NCBI GenBank assembly: GCA_001695595.3 | Contig: MBPM02000157.1 | Span: 32,067-96,066 of the forward strand | DNA: 64,000 nt | Direction: 5' to 3' | Origin: Plasmopara viticola | Taxonomy: Eukaryota > Oomycota > Peronosporomycetes > Peronosporales > Peronosporaceae | Shown: positions 11,670 through 22,027 of the stretch, one piece after another | How positions within the stretch are numbered: the first letter of the stretch is position 1 | Layout: every line of letters starts with the position of its first letter | Made by a program: the position numbers and the translations under genes | The notes under the pieces: generated by a model | Told to the model about the DNA's origin: nothing | What the model saw: the letters and a program-made list of their open reading frames with translations, nothing else | Database searches by the model: none

Positions 11670-14600
11670 TCAAGCATGTTTGAAACCACTTTCATCCAAA
11701 AGTTTTTGGCATCTGGTGGAGCTTCTTTCTGCGGCGATCTTGAGTTGAAAAGCGAGTCGTGACACAAGGTCATGAGCTTCCAGGTAATTTGTGATAACTC
11801 CACCCACAAATGTGGCGCTGGTTTGTATACACGCCTCTTCGCTCTGGATATTCGATTCTTCAAAAACAAGTTTGTCTACATAGTACACTGATCGTCGCAG
11901 ATGCTGAAGTAATTTAAATGTGTAAGTATCCACCTTATCTTGCAAATTTTTCTTTGCTTCGAACTTCTCAGGAAAATTAAATCGTTCGTGCGAATCGTCG
12001 CCAGGCCGGGTAACATGCGATTGACCAATCTCACGTTTTTGTAAGCAAAACGCCACTCGACCTGCCAACTTTGGTTTGCGAAGAGCTTTCTTACTTTCTC
12101 CCCTGCTGTCGATATCAAAAAGCACCAAAGATCGTCTTGCACGCTTGTTGCCGTTCTTTTCTAGAGTTGGGCCAGAAAAGTCCTTACTTTTTAAGAGAAG
12201 TGGACGCTTAGACGGCGTACGCATAGACGTTGTAGAAATTGCAGGACTTGTGGTGACCGAACCGCTGCTTTGACGAAATAAACTACCAGTAAGTGTCTTT
12301 GTACGGTACTTACGCCCATTAAAATCATCCAGTGCTCGCCGAACGGTGGTAACAGGCTCTTTGAGACCAAATGTCCGTACCTTTTCCACCGGTAAGGCAC
12401 TCAGATCGCCAATTGTTTTAACTTTGTAAAAGGAGAAGAATGGTCGGAAACTCAACGGGAAATGCCTGTACAGTAATGTTATTCTTTCGCTGCACCCAAC
12501 AAGGTCGGGATAGATGCATCGTGAAGTACTAAAGATTGAATGCTGCGGATGTCTGACTGCTAGCTTTGGCGGGGCCGATAGAGACTTGACGGGTGGTTCC
12601 GTCGCGCTAGTGAATATATGCAGATCACCCTTATTCTCTACGACTTCAATTCGTTTCGGAGTGGCAAAAGTATCATCTAGTAAAGATGCTGGACCAGATT
12701 TAGCAGAACTTGCACTTGATTTCGTCGAAATATTACCGTCAATAGTACACGATGAGGATGCGCATAATCCGTATGATGCTAACCCCTGTGAAGCAACTCT
12801 TGCACCACCTTTTTTAGCATCCGAAGTATTGTTTGAAGTCACGAAATTAGCAGTGCTAGCGATCGCAGAATCACTAAGTCCTTTTTTTTCACGAGAATGA
12901 TGCAAATCCAGCAATAACGAGGCATTCTGCTGGCTTTCGAAAGTATGACTTGTCAACCTCTTAGAAATTTTAACAAATTCGTCAAGCATGCTTTTGTTAC
13001 CGCGTGCGAAGTCAAATGCAAAAAGATTTTGAGCTGCATGTATCGATTCTTCACCGAATTGCATAATGACCTCCAGTCCTCGATCTTGCTGCAAAGCACT
13101 AGCGTCAATACTCATCAGCAGTTTTTTTATCACATCATCCAAAGTCGCCAAAATCAAAGTATTTTTATCGATGTGATCATTATCCACGTCATCCACAAAT
13201 ATTGCGAATTCGACCAGCAGATTAAGCATAAGATACGGCAGCGTATTGCTATTAGCCGCAAAATCAACTTGAAGCTCGTTATTAATATCGTATTTCCATG
13301 TTTCAAGAACAATAGCGCATTGGACGTACATAGTTTTAAGGTATTCCATGCGCTTTGTGATATGGTCAAAAACTTTACTTTTTGGGTGAAGCACCACTGT
13401 ATGTAAAATCTTTATAGTCGCGCCATTAGACAATAGCGGAGCAAGTAATTGCAATTGCCAATCCAATCCAAAGCCATTGGAAGCGACTACAATCTCAGTA
13501 GTTTGACTCTTGCCATAAGATTCGGCTTGTTTGGCGGAAGCGTCCAGATCAAGCGATCCAGCTGAGTTCGACCTTGGATTCAGTATGCCAAGCGCAAAGT
13601 CAATGGACATCCGCACAATACGCAAAGCCGGATTTGATGATCCAACAGGCAGGCAAAATACATGAATTCGTTTACACATCCCTCTCCAAATGGCCACCAC
13701 TATGTCGTTTACTCGCTCTTGGCTTTTTACATCGAAGCTTTCGTCTGATATGTTGATAAAGTTTTGGATTGCACCGAAAATGTCTTCGATTAAAAAGGCG
13801 ATTCCAACGAACTCGGATGTGATGCGGGCGCTGTCGTAGCTTGTGCAGCCTAAAGTGCTCGTTTTTTTGAAATTTACGGTCCTACCTACATCATTGGGTT
13901 TTCGCTTTTTAACAAAACTATCTACAGACGAACCTCCCAGTGTGGTATTATTACTGTAATCACCTCGAAAGGGACTGTATGTGCTACCTTTAAGCAATTC
14001 CTCTTCAGGTTCCAACAATTGCTTAGTGAAGTTGATAAATTGATCTAACTCAGCCGTTAATGCACCATCCTTATCTTTCATTATTCTCCTCATCAGCGTA
14101 AACAAGGAATCCATAACTAATTTACCAAACCAGAATTTATACTCGGGTAAATTTTGCTGCTGTCTAACATCCTGATTCTGCTTTTTGCAGTATACATTAA
14201 AGTCAACAACAGCAACACTAACAATTTTTCGCCATGAACTATACGCTGCATCGATGACGTTAAGCAGCACCTCTTGCTCTAAGCATAGATTTATTGGATC
14301 CATCACAAAACACACCACAGCCTTATTAAATATCCAATTCTGGCAACCGTGAAAAATTTCGACAATTTCGCTCCACGCTTGCATTGACATCAACCGAACT
14401 GCCGCATCTTTCTCTTTCATACACATTTCTGGAACGTATAGCACCTGGTTCAGTTTTCCAAGCTCACTCACAAATCGCGATTTAAGCAGCACCAGCATCA
14501 ACTTCCACAATCCCACAGCATCCTTTGGTCGACTGTGCTCCATGTGCAAGTTCATTATGGGCAGCAAATATTCGTTTGCGCAGTTTTGCACCATCGCCAG

Positions 14601-15284
14601 CGTTTTCTGCGACCATTTTTTCCGATGTTTACAAGCTTCTTCTAATACTAGTTGTGCCTGCTCTCGCGTGGCTGCCTCGCTACTGGCCAATCGACTTGCT
14701 ATCGGTCTCACATATATACTCAGAGCTGCTTCATTAACCCCCAACTGCTCCGGAAACTTAGTCAGGAGCAAGTGGAGCCCCCTTAACGCTTGCACTTCGA
14801 TTGCTCGAGACTTTTTTAGTGGATTAAGTACAGCTTGGATCAGACCTTCTAAAGTTCGAAGCAACACCTTGTGCCTCTCAGCTGGAAAATTTTGCTCCGT
14901 AAGGCCCCACAAACACAATTTATACGTGCTTTGGTCTTGTGTAGTGAACAGCAAACGCACTAGTTCACCGAGAAAGAAAGTCACATGATCATCCGAAAAT
15001 ACTGCGTTCAAGCCACGATGATGCATAAAATACGATAAACAGCGCAGCATAGCATGCTGCACGTTGCTCAGTGCGTTGTGCTGTAGGTCAAAGTGCATCT
15101 CGTTCAGAAGCACTGGCATATGACGTTGTAGCTCCTTCACCGAAAATTCAGAGTCTTCCAGATACAGCAGCTCCTCGAGCTGCAAGTATGCGTCTAAACG
15201 CGTCTCCATATCACAAGATTGTGGAAAATGTATCTCTGTGAGCGCCGCTAGCGTCCGCGCAAGCTGCGCCTCCGCCGCTTCCAT
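11670..15284 (-). CDS. Rif1-like replication-timing and telomere factor
   Basis: A single uninterrupted frame of 1204 codons. The N-terminal 400 or so residues are alpha-helical, HEAT-like repeats. They include LWKLMLVLLKSRFVSELGKL (about residues 256-275) and a following AWSEIVEIFHG segment (about 300-310), the pattern of the Rif1 N-terminal domain. The middle is low-complexity and polar. Near residues 950-970 comes a conserved block with TIGDLSALPVEKVRTFGL, resembling the C-terminal domain of animal Rif1. At about 1075 there is an RVAF tetrapeptide that fits the RVxF docking motif for protein phosphatase 1. In known Rif1 proteins, PP1 recruitment counteracts DDK at origins and sets replication timing; Rif1 also acts at telomeres and double-strand breaks. 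At 1204 residues it is shorter than yeast or vertebrate Rif1. Start chosen: the first ATG, 78 bp from the divergent gene. The family call rests on motif reading without an alignment. Confidence 0.75.
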   Translation of the reverse strand: MEAAEAQLARTLAALTEIHFPQSCDMETRLDAYLQLEELLYLEDSEFSVKELQRHMPVLLNEMHFDLQHNALSNVQHAMLRCLSYFMHHRGLNAVFSDDHVTFFLGELVRLLFTTQDQSTYKLCLWGLTEQNFPAERHKVLLRTLEGLIQAVLNPLKKSRAIEVQALRGLHLLLTKFPEQLGVNEAALSIYVRPIASRLASSEAATREQAQLVLEEACKHRKKWSQKTLAMVQNCANEYLLPIMNLHMEHSRPKDAVGLWKLMLVLLKSRFVSELGKLNQVLYVPEMCMKEKDAAVRLMSMQAWSEIVEIFHGCQNWIFNKAVVCFVMDPINLCLEQEVLLNVIDAAYSSWRKIVSVAVVDFNVYCKKQNQDVRQQQNLPEYKFWFGKLVMDSLFTLMRRIMKDKDGALTAELDQFINFTKQLLEPEEELLKGSTYSPFRGDYSNNTTLGGSSVDSFVKKRKPNDVGRTVNFKKTSTLGCTSYDSARITSEFVGIAFLIEDIFGAIQNFINISDESFDVKSQERVNDIVVAIWRGMCKRIHVFCLPVGSSNPALRIVRMSIDFALGILNPRSNSAGSLDLDASAKQAESYGKSQTTEIVVASNGFGLDWQLQLLAPLLSNGATIKILHTVVLHPKSKVFDHITKRMEYLKTMYVQCAIVLETWKYDINNELQVDFAANSNTLPYLMLNLLVEFAIFVDDVDNDHIDKNTLILATLDDVIKKLLMSIDASALQQDRGLEVIMQFGEESIHAAQNLFAFDFARGNKSMLDEFVKISKRLTSHTFESQQNASLLLDLHHSREKKGLSDSAIASTANFVTSNNTSDAKKGGARVASQGLASYGLCASSSCTIDGNISTKSSASSAKSGPASLLDDTFATPKRIEVVENKGDLHIFTSATEPPVKSLSAPPKLAVRHPQHSIFSTSRCIYPDLVGCSERITLLYRHFPLSFRPFFSFYKVKTIGDLSALPVEKVRTFGLKEPVTTVRRALDDFNGRKYRTKTLTGSLFRQSSGSVTTSPAISTTSMRTPSKRPLLLKSKDFSGPTLEKNGNKRARRSLVLFDIDSRGESKKALRKPKLAGRVAFCLQKREIGQSHVTRPGDDSHERFNFPEKFEAKKNLQDKVDTYTFKLLQHLRRSVYYVDKLVFEESNIQSEEACIQTSATFVGGVITNYLEAHDLVSRLAFQLKIAAERSSTRCQKLLDESGFKHA

Positions 15285-15362
15285 TTGGCGATTGTCGATG
15301 AATTGAATACCTAACAGCTTTACGTAAAGTTAGTGTGCCGGCCGACCTTTCAAATAGTATCC
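15285..15362. promoter_or_regulatory. Shared divergent promoter, 78 bp
   Basis: The whole space between the start codons of the Rif1-like gene (minus) and the 200-aa membrane-protein gene (plus). Both core promoters and 5' UTRs must fit here or overlap the coding regions. I see no TATA box. Confidence 0.6.
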
Positions 15363-16114
15363 ATGGCTGGTAAGCACGACAAGAAGCCCGGGGATGACGT
15401 GCCGGCAGCCTTGTCCAAGCAACTAGATGAGGCAATTGAGAATCATTGCGATGCTGATAGAGGACCTACGAAACAGGCGCGCGACTGTGAAGTAGACCAA
15501 GCCTATGAGCTGACAAAGTTAGCGCGTCGAGCGATCAGCGAAAAGACACAGCAGGCGTGGGAAGCCACCAAGACGCTCACGGCGCCCGTTGTGGACGTTT
15601 ATAAGCGTGCGGATGGTGAGGAAGGTACTCAGCTGCGCAAATATTTAGGTGCAGTGCGCAAAAGTCTCAACGAGCAGATTTTCACAGCGCAGATGCAGCT
15701 ACAAGAGTCAAAGATGATCGCATACGACCAGATGGTGCCTATAAAGGACGTGCTGGCTGCCGCCCAACAACGTAAGTGCAGCCTTTTACTCGACACGGTA
15801 CATTAAGATGCTCATTTTTGTACGTATCTGGTGTTTTTTTATACGTGCCAGAGTTGGTAAAGACAAATGGCTTCCGACGCGAACAACCAGAAATTGCGGC
15901 AGCTGGTCTGGTAATGTTGGTGGGTGTGCCATCCCTCTTGCTTCGTACGTAAATAAGATGTAATAGTACTGGATTTGGAGACTTAAATATTCGTGTGATA
16001 TATTGTTATGCAGGTGGCAAGTGGTCAGCCGTACGGCTTTCTGTTCTGGCGGTGGGCGCTAGTGCTGCGACGTGCTACGGACTGGACAAGTGGGCAGACA
16101 AGAAGAGAAAGTAG
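15363..16114 (+). CDS. Unrecognised 200-aa protein with C-terminal membrane hairpin, three exons
   Basis: Spliced model: exons 15363-15771, 15852-15944 and 16014-16114. Intron 1 runs GTAAGT to CCAG (80 bp) and intron 2 runs GTACGT to GCAG (69 bp). Both are phase 1, and joining them keeps one frame of 201 codons including TAG. Reading through intron 1 would stop early. The N-terminal two thirds are charged and helical. Two hydrophobic segments follow at about residues 151-168 and 174-191, separated by RGKWS, and the tail is basic (DKWADKKRK). This looks like a hairpin-anchored membrane protein, perhaps of an organelle membrane. No signal peptide is visible. An in-frame ATG 30 bp upstream is possible but less likely. 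I do not recognise the family. It shares its promoter region with the Rif1-like gene. Confidence 0.7.
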
Positions 16115-16374
16115 CAGGAATTCATGCCGAAAAATGACCGAACTGGTCTGAAATAGTAATATGAAATACCTGTATCTCCCTTAAGACACAAGTATAGTAA
16201 CAGAATGAAGCATATTAAGGAGCCTGCAAATGGCAGCGACTTCACCAGTAAAGTATGGCCTACAGAGAATGCACTATTAAAAGGAAGGCAGCAAAGAAAA
16301 CTTTGCCCGTGCATTTAGAAAGAGCTGCTGATTGTCACCTATCAACAACACTGGCTTTGTCATCAGCGTGCCCG

Positions 16375-16719
16375 GTAAGCATTAAATGCAAGAAAGAGCG
16401 GAGTAATTCCTTTTGCACTTTAATGTCTCTACATCAGTTGCGGTGCGCATAAGAAATACAGTCATGCCTTGCAGCAATAACAACTGATATGTATAAAACA
16501 GAGACAAATCAAATGCATTGAGGCGCACTTCTCAACAAAGGTTGCGCGATGTTCGATTGATTTTTTACTTTTGTCCATAATACACATAAACAAATTTGTA
16601 ATCTCGAAAGATTAGACAAGGCGCTGGATCCAAGTCCCAGCGATCCGAGACTCGATCCACTTTCCCCTCAAAAGTTGCGCTTTAGCTTTTGTGATTTTAA
16701 AATTATATTTTTAGGGAAC
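16375..16719 (+). pseudogene. Decayed RNA-gene unit A with tRNA-Trp relic
   Basis: About 345 bp matching, with heavy divergence and in reverse orientation, the spacer and tRNA-Trp part of the array unit. The tRNA-Trp relic lies at about 16591-16671 on the plus strand: the 3' half (GCGCTGGATCCAAGTCCCAG then CTCGATCC and CCCCTCA) is readable, while the 5' acceptor and D arm are lost. The unit is cut at its right side by SINE-like copy 2. Confidence 0.65.
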
Positions 16720-16730
16720 CATTAAACTGC

Positions 16731-17056
16731 TTTTCGGAAAAGGTTGGGGTGACGCCCTCCTTCCAAGCGCGGGGGCTAAATGCTCGCGCGCTTAGGGCAG
16801 ATGCTCTCGGGCATCTGCAGGTCTCTAACGAGTCTCACCCTCGACGCGACGGTCTCCAGCACTAGGGCGCCACCTGGGCCCTTACCAAGTCAGAATCACA
16901 CAAAATAATGGAAGACCCTCACGGCCTCGGTGCTGGCTGCACTGCCCGCCGAACGAGACCCGACGTATGCGGACACCACTCTATGCCGTGGACTAGCCAT
17001 AGAGCCTAGCACGTGCATAACTTGGCAACGCGATAACGTAATACAATACAACAATA
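16731..17056 (+). mobile_element. SINE-like retroposon, copy 2
   Basis: A 326-bp block closely matching copy 1 at 9786-10109 from end to end. It is flanked by an exact 11-bp repeat, CATTAAACTGC, at 16720-16730 and 17057-17067. The 3' tail is AATACAATACAACAATA-like, different in detail from copy 1, as in a slippage-prone retroposon tail. It sits inside or directly beside a decayed RNA-gene unit and so is younger than it. Confidence 0.65.
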
Positions 17057-17059
17057 CAT

Positions 17060-17100
17060 TAAACTGCCGGTACCCTTTTGGTAAACTGCCGGTACCCTTT
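17060..17100. repeat. Two tandem copies of a 19-base motif
   Basis: TAAACTGCCGGTACCCTTT occurs at 17060-17078 and 17082-17100 (period 22). The first copy overlaps the downstream target duplication of the SINE-like element. Confidence 0.85.
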
Positions 17101-18425
17101 GATTTAAGCCAATGAGATTAAAGTAAATCCACAAATGGGAGCAGTTTATCTCTGTTAATGAACACAGTGTTTTTTCAAGGCAGTACCAAGCGTGACCCTC
17201 TAAAAGCAGGTCTCTTGACGTAAACTTCCAGTTGTACTAATTAATGTATGCACATGACACAGTAAGACGGTCTTTAACTTTACTACGCTGAGCCGTGATT
17301 GTTGTTTCCTACATAGTGCAGCTGCTGAGAATTTTCTGAAAACACCATAAATCCATTATGAAGAGGTCAAATTCCATTTGACACAGTTGCCGAAGAGCAT
17401 CGTGAGGAAGTCATGAGGTTTGCTGTCATTCGTTTAATAGAAAAAAGCTTCGGGACCTCACAGCTTGATGTCATTTAGTTCCAAGCGACCGACACTAGTG
17501 CAGCTCTAACAAATCGCAGCAGTATCTGTAAAAGTTGACACTGTAGTGGGATTACTGAACTTTGGAATCTGAGACTTCTAACTCTATTACTTGCATCAGT
17601 TCGATTTGCGATCTATCTCGGTCGTGCTTCCTAATGAGCACGATCCGATTGAGCATCAACTGCCTCGCTTCGCGACTTTTGTTGAGATGAGCACGTGTTG
17701 GTGTAATGCCACAAGCGGGAGAAGAACGCTGTTTGAGCGACCAGAAGTCGGCTTTGAGGCGCTTATACTCTTCAGTGTTACGGCTGACAGCGCAAAATTG
17801 TCGACAAAACTACGCCAATTATGTAACCCAAGCAAGATGTGGCAGCAATAGAAGCGCGAGCCACGCTAGCTGATTCAAGATCTTGACAGGAAGATCCGAA
17901 AATAATAGGAGACAGCGGTTTGTGCAGACCACAAGACTCTCATCTCGACTGAATGACAGGATTGTCAGCACAGTGGTAAAGACTTGCACATCGTGCACAT
18001 ACTGCCACATAGACCGCGTTTCTACGCTGCCTGCATGCATTCGAGGTACAGTTTTTGGCTTTTAAACTATTATGACAGTGACGTCGACCATGTACTTTTT
18101 TTTAGCGCATGACCTCTTGCTCCATCCTTTTGGCATCGAGGGAATGCGATTGGTAGTCGATGAGCTGTCCAAAATATCTGCAGTCACCTCCAAGGCGTTT
18201 ATGATTACTGGGGGTCGATCATGATGGACCCAGTAAGTTTAGCTGGTCATCCACCCAATTTTAGTGGCGAGGAGATGGAGAGATTCTTTACCACCATCGG
18301 CTAGACCAACTTGGAAGAGAAAACTTTAATATTTTGGGCTCCGATACGATAGGCGATCTATCCACATCCATTCGGAAGATCTCACTAAGCACCCAATTTA
18401 AACGGCATTGCAGCTACCTTAAAAC
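17101..18425. other. Intergenic, nothing recognised
   Basis: Only short open frames without known motifs. It may include the lost 5' part of the LINE that becomes readable from about 18.5 kb. Confidence 0.45.
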
Positions 18426-18499
18426 AAGTTGCACCTGAGCTGTTTGGATTGTGTCTCAAAAGGTTTGATTTTGAACTTGGATGTGTTGAGCTTCTTTTT

Positions 18500-19125
18500 T
18501 AACATCGTTGATTTGCTTTCAACGTACTCTGCTACACCAGAAGGAAATGCTTTAAAATTTCGTAATTACAGGCCAGCGCACAAATGCAAGAATCGGTATA
18601 ATATTCTTACTTTCCGACACCGGACTTTCCTTTCCGAACTAAATCGACCTGACCAAAAGGCTATCATAAAATGCAATTTGCTTCAAAAACATGTCTGACT
18701 TTTGTCCGACTTACAGAACTTGGTGACGGAGCGAGACGACGTTGGGTACGCAGTCTTTTTCCTTTTTTAAAAAGAAACACGATTGGTAAAAGAAATTTTT
18801 CGCGCTCAAGGCTCTCGACCGGACAGGGTGTAGAGGCGGGAACTTACCTTGGTTCAGTTTCTGTACACTCCACCACAAGCGCGTATCATCATCAACGGCT
18901 ATGTGCAAGAAGCCGTCAAGCCAACGAGCAATATCAGGCAGGGAATTTTTATCTCGATATTGGGGTTTTTTGTCGTGATCGAGACCTTGAAAACATGCTA
19001 CGACAGCATGAAGAAGTTATTATCTGTCACTTTAACGACTTGATGGTGACCAGCATCATCTTTGATGACGACTCGACGCTTCGTCCCGTGCTATTGATCG
19101 CCACGGATATGTCATCTTCTTGACT
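18500..19125 (+). pseudogene. LINE-type reverse transcriptase relic
   Basis: Reverse-transcriptase blocks appear in order across several frames: FRNYRP, then ILTFRHRTFLSELNRPDQKA (matching the usual YKILT...PDQTGFIKGR region), then LLSDLQNLVTERDDVGYAV, then ARIIINGYVQEAVKPTSNI followed by RQG, and finally FDDDSTL at about 19060 where an active enzyme has an FADD-type catalytic box. The order and spacing are those of a non-LTR retrotransposon. Stops and frameshifts make it a dead fragment. Elements of this class could have mobilised the SINE-like copies nearby; that link is inference. Confidence 0.75.
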
Positions 19126-19600
19126 CTGCGGCTTGTAGTATGGAGTCATAGGAATGTGGTTTTTCTCGATTTTTGACTTTAGCAAGATTACTAGCTGCGC
19201 AATTTTTGCACAATAATATATTTGCTTCATCCGCAATAGCTTGGACAAAAGCAGGGCACTCAAGCCGTGTTTGCGAGAATCGCTAGACACTACGATTATG
19301 TGGCTGGGCCACCAAGGGAAGCTCGATACTGTTAGCGGGGTGACCGATCACAAGAATCTTTTGGGTTGAAGTTATTTAAGTTGTAATACACCACACCAGG
19401 GTTGCGGGTTCGAGCATTACATCGAACAAATTTTGTAATCAACCAGACCTGAAGAACGGACGACCCCAACCAAAATGTTGTCGACTTCGATTAAAAAAAG
19501 TAACATAAAAAGGGAACTTCAGGCTTAAATGCAAATGTAGAAATCTTAGCCAAGCCGAGATGGTATAGGATGTGTTAAGTAAACAAACATGACGACTTTA
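19126..19600. other. Intergenic, possibly the 3' remainder of the LINE relic
   Basis: No readable domain. It ends where homology to the RNA-gene unit begins. Confidence 0.35.
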
Positions 19601-19890
19601 ACTGAGCAATACGGCTTGGTAGGCTTAATTAACTTACACACAACTAATTGTACACAAAAGTATCAAGCGCAAAAAAGAGCGCAGTATTTTTTAGCATTAT
19701 AATGTCTCTACATTTATCGCGGTTAGCGTAAGAAATGACAGTCATGCATTATAGCAATATCAAATGATATTTATAGAACGCAGACAAGTCTAATGCTGCG
19801 AGGCGCAATCCTTCACAAAGGTTGCACGGTGTGAACGTATTTATCTTTTGTTCTTATGTACACTGAGCCCATAAATAAATTTGCGGACCC

Positions 19891-19962
19891 AACAGAACGG
19901 AGCACTGATGAAACGCTGGATCCTCGTCCCGGTGATCGGGGGATCGATTCACTCTCCCCTCA
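19891..19962 (+). pseudogene. tRNA-Trp relic, unit B
   Basis: Aligns over its full 72 positions with the array tRNA-Trp and is preceded by the same GGACCC flank. The acceptor 5' strand and D arm are scrambled and the anticodon region reads GGATCCTCG in place of GGATTCCAG, so it cannot work. Confidence 0.7.
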
Positions 19963-20094
19963 AAACTTGCGCTTTGGTGATTTTGTAACTATGCTATCCT
20001 CGCTAATTAAGTTAGATAACAAACGATGCATACTGTAAATAAACTGTTATGAAATATGATAACGAGCCGAGTAACGACTTCAAATCCCAAAATA

Positions 20095-20190
20095 AAGCGC
20101 AAGACTCCTCGTTCATGCGTAAAGTCTTTGCATGGGCCGCGTTATACTATCTGTATCGCTCCAACTTGTTAGGCTGATCACCGAAGAAAT
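20095..20190 (-). pseudogene. U6 snRNA relic, unit B
   Basis: The minus strand keeps short pieces of U6, such as GGAGCGATACAGATAG and GCCCATGCAAAGACTTT-like remnants, in the right order. The ACAGAGA box and the internal stem-loop are both mutated. Confidence 0.65.
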
Positions 20191-20408
20191 CCATTTGATC
20201 GATGATTAAAAGCAGCTTCAAATCGCGTGCTTGGACCTCACATCCAAAACCACTTTTATAAAAGAGGCATCTCGGTTTGTCCCGGATTAAGCGCATGTCA
20301 TCCGATGGGCAAACTTTTTGTCGATCGTCGACTCGATGGGCAAAAAGCTTAAATGCCTGGAAGGCAAATGAAAAGGCCGTTGACTGGCTGACGTGAATTG
20401 TAATAAAG

Positions 20409-20489
20409 AGACAGCTGTGCGATTCGAACTCACGCGAATTACCGCATTTACTGGGTAGGTGTACGTCTAAACCACTCGGCCAAGCTGTC
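20409..20489 (-). pseudogene. tRNA-Ser relic with altered anticodon, unit B
   Basis: The acceptor stem (GACAGCT with AGCTGTC) and the T loop TTCGAAT are intact and the length is 81. The anticodon loop is CTACCCA (anticodon ACC, a glycine anticodon) where the array gene has CTGCTAA (GCU). Two anticodon-stem pairs are lost and the discriminator is T where the array gene has G. Probably dead. Confidence 0.7.
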
Positions 20490-21087
20490 ATCCCTGTTAA
20501 TTATCAATTACGCTGGCTACAAACTTATTCGACCCTAATCTAAGCAAAGTGTAACACCATAGTCATGCAAGTCGCTCATAAGACACATTAAACTATAGAC
20601 ACGACACAAAGCAAACTACGTTGGATGCATTGATATGGTTTTTTTCGGAGCGCATGTCAAGTTCGAGGGTGTATATATACGTACAAGTTTGAAAAAATGA
20701 AACCCATGCGAACAAGATGACTTTTCATTGCACATAGAAAACTTGTTGTCATCGTTTTTAACGTCTTCTATACTTACCACAGACACAATCGCAATAGCTT
20801 ACTTGCACAGTCTTATCTTAAACTTCCTACTTCCGTTAGACAGTCATACTGTGTGTAAAGGTGCATAGCGTACCAAACGAACAGTATGTGTCCCACTACA
20901 AACCACCACTCGAAAAGTGCATAACGGGATCGATCCACTCTCTCCTAAAATTTGTGCTTTAGCTATTTTGAAACTGTATTGTTTTGCTAATCTTGCCATT
21001 TTTGTTCTATAGAAAACGATGTCTATCTTATTCAAGCTGATTTGTGATATGACAACAAGCCGAGCAACGCTTTAGATCCCAAACAAT

Positions 21088-21181
21088 AGTACAATGCTAC
21101 ACGTTTATGACAAATTCTTTGCCCAGAGCCACGCATATTATCATCTGTTCAACTTTGTACGGCTGATCACCGAGGTGGCCC
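21088..21181 (-). pseudogene. U6 snRNA relic, unit C
   Basis: Only scattered U6 blocks remain; the 5' hairpin CACCTCGGTG is the best kept. Core splicing motifs are lost. Confidence 0.6.
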
Positions 21182-21383
21182 TATCGATCGATGCTCGAAA
21201 TTAGCTTTAACCTGTGTGCTTGGACCTCACGTCCGAAACCACTTTCATAAAAAGGCACCACGTATTAAGAGCAAGAATCCGATGGGCAAACGTGTCGGTC
21301 ATCAACCTCGATTCACAAATGGCTTAAATGCTTGTAAGGCAACTGAACAGGTCATTGAACGACTGACGTGAAATGTGATAGTG

Positions 21384-21475
21384 CGACAGCTCTAAGTTCC
21401 AAACCCGGGCAAATTAGCCTGTTAACTTAGCAGGCTAACACTTTAACTACACAAGCCAAGCTGTCATCCCTAACG
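21384..21475 (-). pseudogene. tRNA-Ser relic, unit C
   Basis: The acceptor ends and the anticodon arm with CTGCTAA loop (GCU) survive. The D arm and variable arm carry insertions (about 92 bases in total) and the T arm is broken. Confidence 0.7.
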
Positions 21476-22027
21476 GTCACCGTACACAATAACTTCAATC
21501 CTTACTTGAGCAAATCGTACTACCACTTCTATGCAGATCGCTCATGAGACACATTAAATATAGCACACGACACAAAGCGTGCTACATTGATAAGACACTA
21601 AGAAGAGACCTGGCGATGACCAATGTTTGCAGATGTATTGATGTCGATATTTCGGTGCGCATGTCGAGTTTGAGAGTGTATATATATATGTACAACTTCA
21701 AGAAAATGTAACCCATGCGAAAGAAATAACTTTCTAGAGCACACTAACAACTTGCTGCCACTGCTTCATAACCTCTTCTATACTAACCAGAGACACAATC
21801 ACAAAAGCTTACTTGCATAGTTTTGGCGTTAGACTTCTTTCTTCCGTTTGAAAGTCATACCGTGTGTAAAGGTGCCGTGCGCACCAATCGAAGAATATGT
21901 GGACCGCCACATCCACTACAAGAAAAAAGAAAATTACATGACAAATAAACATCAAAATGAGCGACAGAAAGCATATTTGATCGCTCTGGCCCAATATACG
22001 TGAAGCAGCATTAAAAAAGGCAAGAAG

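Larger units (their letters stand above)
19600..20910 (-). repeat. Decayed RNA-gene unit B, inverted relative to the main array
   Basis: In plus-strand order it holds a tRNA-Trp relic (+), a U6 relic (-) and a tRNA-Ser relic (-), the mirror of the main array, with the intergenic sequences also recognisable. The 3' flank (about 20630-20900, containing GTGTATATATACGTACAAG) recurs about 1 kb later in unit C, so B and C are an old tandem pair with their own spacer type. Confidence 0.75.
20911..21920 (-). repeat. Decayed RNA-gene unit C
   Basis: The second member of the old tandem pair, about 970-1000 bp after unit B. It retains only the 3' end of the tRNA-Trp (about 20925-20950), a U6 relic, a tRNA-Ser relic and the shared 3' flank with a TATATATATA tract near 21681. 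Confidence 0.7.

Noticed and set aside
12076..14988. Several plus-strand open frames of 60-153 codons
   Set aside because: Antisense shadows of the Rif1-like coding frame.
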